This document shows positions 57,431-60,000 of a stretch of 60,000 nucleotides of DNA, one piece after another. The DNA is from Owenia fusiformis (lineage: Eukaryota; Annelida; Polychaeta; Sabellida; Oweniidae). Below the pieces are notes generated by a model, which was given only the letters and a program-made list of their open reading frames with translations, ran no database searches and was not told the DNA's origin. Location: NCBI GenBank assembly GCA_903813345.2, contig CAIIXF020000003.1:27111248-27171247 (forward strand), given 5' to 3'. The translations under genes were made by a program, and so were the position numbers. The first letter of the stretch is position 1. Each line of letters starts with the position of its first letter.

Positions 57431-57556
57431 ATGCATCTTCGTTCACTCGGCTCCCGTCGGTCTTTAAACAAAGTGAAGACTGAGCGTGCTAAGATTGAGA
57501 GGATGGTTGAAGTAGAGCATGCCATGGCCAAGGATATGGCCATATATAAGAGGCCT
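57431..57556 (+). CDS. Candidate first coding exon of an unidentified gene
   Basis: An ATG opens 42 codons up to a consensus donor (aggcct|gtaaga). The peptide runs MHLRSLGSRRSLNKVKTERA then a charged helical stretch KIERMVEVEHAMAK and DMAIYKRP. The read-through frame ends 11 codons later in the presumed intron. GC content and codon use stand out from the AT-rich flanks, and an in-frame TAA lies shortly upstream of the ATG, so this looks like a true translation start. The predicted segment is basic then amphipathic/coiled. I recognise no family, and any following exons would be downstream; none was identified before the window ends. Confidence 0.45.
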
Positions 57557-57599
57557 GTAAGATTTCATCGACTTTTACAAAAAGTATGAGAATAATCCA

Positions 57600-59060
57600 A
57601 GTGTCATCTGATTGATTACCTTTTTAATCTCTTTGACATTTGGAATCCCATATCCATTATATAAGAAAGGAAATCTGATTAGTATCCGAATGCAATCTTT
57701 AGAGAGTTCCCTCCCCTTCCAAAATTCAACCTGAGTTTGATATTTGATTTTTTCACGGATATCAATTACATTTCAGTTTTTTACAACACTTTCCAATTAT
57801 GAGATATCTTGATACCCAAACATAGTCGAAAGCTTGAAATTCCAATGTAAGTCAATCTAATTAGCGTATACTCACTTGATCCTCAAATGTTATGAAACGA
57901 GCAATTGATGAGTCTCACATTTATCTCGTATGGTATCCAAATAAAAACTGCATGGAAGCAATCGGATACCATGTGTAAAACTCATTTTCTGATAATAAAG
58001 ATTATTTTGGGAATCGTAATGCTGTGTTGATTTGTGATACAGAGTGGAATTTCAAGGTTGACTCGTACATTCTGAGATTTACAGGATTTTTCTCACTTAA
58101 ACTGAGAGCCAATCACGCCAATCAATCAATCAAACAAACAAACAATTATAAAGAGTCTTCATCGCCTTTCTATGGAGTACTTTAGACAAGAAAGGATGTC
58201 TTACAAAAGAAATGCCTCCCTTTACATATCTTAAATCTAAGATTACATACTCATATCATGCATGAAATCATCATACCTTACAGGCCTGTAACCATCTTTT
58301 GTCAATGGGGTTCAGTTTTTTAAAAATTCCATTCGAAAGAAGTTGAACGAATGCATAGACCCAGATGGAATAAATGTCAGATATTTATGAAAGCATAAAA
58401 TTCAATGACTTATATTTTGATTAGGTAGTGTGATTTTTACTCACCATAATCTCATTAGGTAAGGCTAAATCAAAGGATTATCTCTAACTCAAAGAGAGTA
58501 GTTGAAGCTCTCTTTTAAACACTCAAAATTAAACTATTGGGAAGGGTTACAGCTCAGAAAAAATCTTGTGGAAATATCACCTGATATACACCTGTACTAA
58601 CCTGTGTCGAACAGCAGGTAAAAGGATTAAAATTCACTACTTCCGTTCATTTGAGAAGAAATACAAACGCACCATAAAGCATCTTCACTTAGGCCGTAGA
58701 ATTCAGTCCACCGCCCGTTGATAAAAGGTTATATTGTCCTGAGGTTTGAACAACCAGAAATTGACTGAAAAAGGATGGAATTATTAAGAAAGGAAACAGA
58801 CATACATATATAGCGGTAGCCAGCATATGGGAAAATACAAAAAAATGAAATGCCCTGTTCAAATTATAGAGGAAAAAGCATGCCAGAAGCATGAACTAAG
58901 ACAAATATTAGAGTTTGTATCATCACCAATATATTGCCATGAAAATTTAATGACAAATATTTTTAGTTATCCTCATCCCATTAATACCATATCCAGTCCA
59001 CAACTTGTATTTTGGAAAAAATAGGAAACTGATGCAAAACTATGTTTGTAGTGTTTTGAC
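57600..59060. other. AT-rich sequence, possible intron of the exon at 57431
   Basis: No further exon recognised on either strand. A caatcaatcaatcaaacaaa run lies at about 58115-58145. Confidence 0.4.
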
Positions 59061-59061
59061 T

Positions 59062-59845
59062 TACCGTATTCTCTGTAATTACCGCCCACTCTCTAATAAG
59101 CGCCCACCCCGCTTCACAAAGTTCAAGAAACATCGAGGAATCAACAAGAATTGAAGAATATATCAGGAAAAAAATATTTCTCAAAATCCAGGAGCGGGCG
59201 ATAATAGAGTACTTACCCTAAAACTGCTGTAAACACGACGCGTTTTGTAATTCTATGCATCCTCTCGATACATATCTATCGATGGGTGCTTCCCACACCA
59301 TACCATGCTAATATTGTCTCCAAATAGTCCATAATGAATGAAGGAATTGTTCTTTATCGGCATTCAGAAATTTCAAAAGCTACTGCGCAGATGTTCTGCG
59401 CATGTCAAGGTCGTGAACTTTCTGGTTTCTTTTTAATGTTTCTCGACTTTTACACGACTTTTGCACGAATAATGATGATCTCTCATCAAATTAGAAATAA
59501 TGTATAACTTTAGATCGATATCCAGCAGTCTCTAGTAAAAATATTGAAGGTAATCGGCGATAATGACAAAGTGGGCGTGCCGGAAATAAATTAGACATAG
59601 ACGGGTCTTCAACCACTGTCAATATTGTCTAAGCGATCTTTACCGTATTCTCTCCAATAACAGCACTTGTCATATTATTATAAAAATATGTTGAAGAAAA
59701 TGCATTCTTGTCAAGAAAAATTGCCATACATGAAATTCCTCGGGATTTCTGATTTCTTTCATACATGGGCGCTTATTAGAATGGTCTAAATAATGTATTT
59801 TCAATTTTCTAAACGCCCTGGGCGCTAATTACAGAGAATACGGTA
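59062..59845. mobile_element. TIR element with ends TACCGTATTCTCTGTAATTA
   Basis: The left end taccgtattctctgtaatta at 59062 is matched by its complement ending at 59845, and both ends continue into GCGCCC/GGGCGC. Internal partial ends near 59186-59216 (gagcgggcgataatagag) and 59641 (taccgtattctctccaataa) indicate two short elements flanking about 420 bp of other sequence. Ends with CCGTATTCTCT and GCGCCC are frequent in mollusc repeats. Confidence 0.8.
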
Positions 59846-60000
59846 TTTCAAGTTTTTCTGATGTTGCCCTTTGTCACTAATTCCTGGTTCATCAGCCATC
59901 AACCACTATCTGTTTTCTCAACTTGTGTTGAGTCACCTCGAGGGAGAGGAGCAATAGGGGTTCCATGCAAGATTATGTTTATAAGCTTTTTGGCTAGTTT

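Overview
The window is AT-rich animal nuclear DNA, most likely from a lophotrochozoan and probably a mollusc. The evidence is a gene cut into many short exons with GT-AG introns, a single-exon TRIM-NHL gene of the kind expanded in molluscs, abundant ATGTACA-type simple repeats, and a very high density of short non-autonomous DNA transposons with terminal inverted repeats (TIRs). A 28S rRNA fragment is also present. No species can be named from sequence alone.

1-15.3 kb: the plus strand carries 13 consecutive coding exons of COG7, subunit 7 of the conserved oligomeric Golgi complex. They join in one frame without a stop and encode about 403 residues, roughly the N-terminal half of a protein of about 770 residues. 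The initiator Met lies upstream and the C-terminal exons were not found. The introns are crowded with mobile DNA. Intron 11 (8.5 kb) is filled by a giant inverted repeat whose arms contain a 183-bp tandem repeat, with two further elements nested inside it.

15.3-20.3 kb: an ATGTACA-rich array, a small MITE, and then on the minus strand one intact intronless gene for a 742-residue RING/B-box/coiled-coil/filamin/NHL protein (TRIM2/TRIM3/TRIM71 architecture). It may sit inside a continuing COG7 intron or just beyond a truncated COG7.

20.3-60 kb: almost gene-free by eye. It holds a diverged tandem duplication (21.2-22.4 kb), a composite TIR element (25.05-25.84 kb), a possible minus-strand exon (26.1 kb), a LINE 3' end (33.4-33.7 kb), several minisatellites, a 956-bp hairpin element (40.6-41.6 kb), a second copy of a palindromic element (45.0-45.6 kb), the 28S rRNA fragment (52.8-53.0 kb), a probable orphan first coding exon (57.43-57.56 kb) and a TIR element at 59.06-59.85 kb. 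A dispersed MITE family with ends TACAGTRAAACCTGT and internal GAACAC/GTTCACT reiterations recurs about ten times across the window.

The two confident genes have no obvious functional link: COG7 acts in retrograde Golgi vesicle tethering, and the TRIM-NHL protein is a predicted E3 ubiquitin ligase or RNA-binding regulator. The most distinctive content is the nested and repeat-driven architecture. It includes a tandem repeat that carries copies of the COG7 exon-12 splice acceptor, and insertions whose unoccupied target sites are preserved in a duplicate copy nearby.
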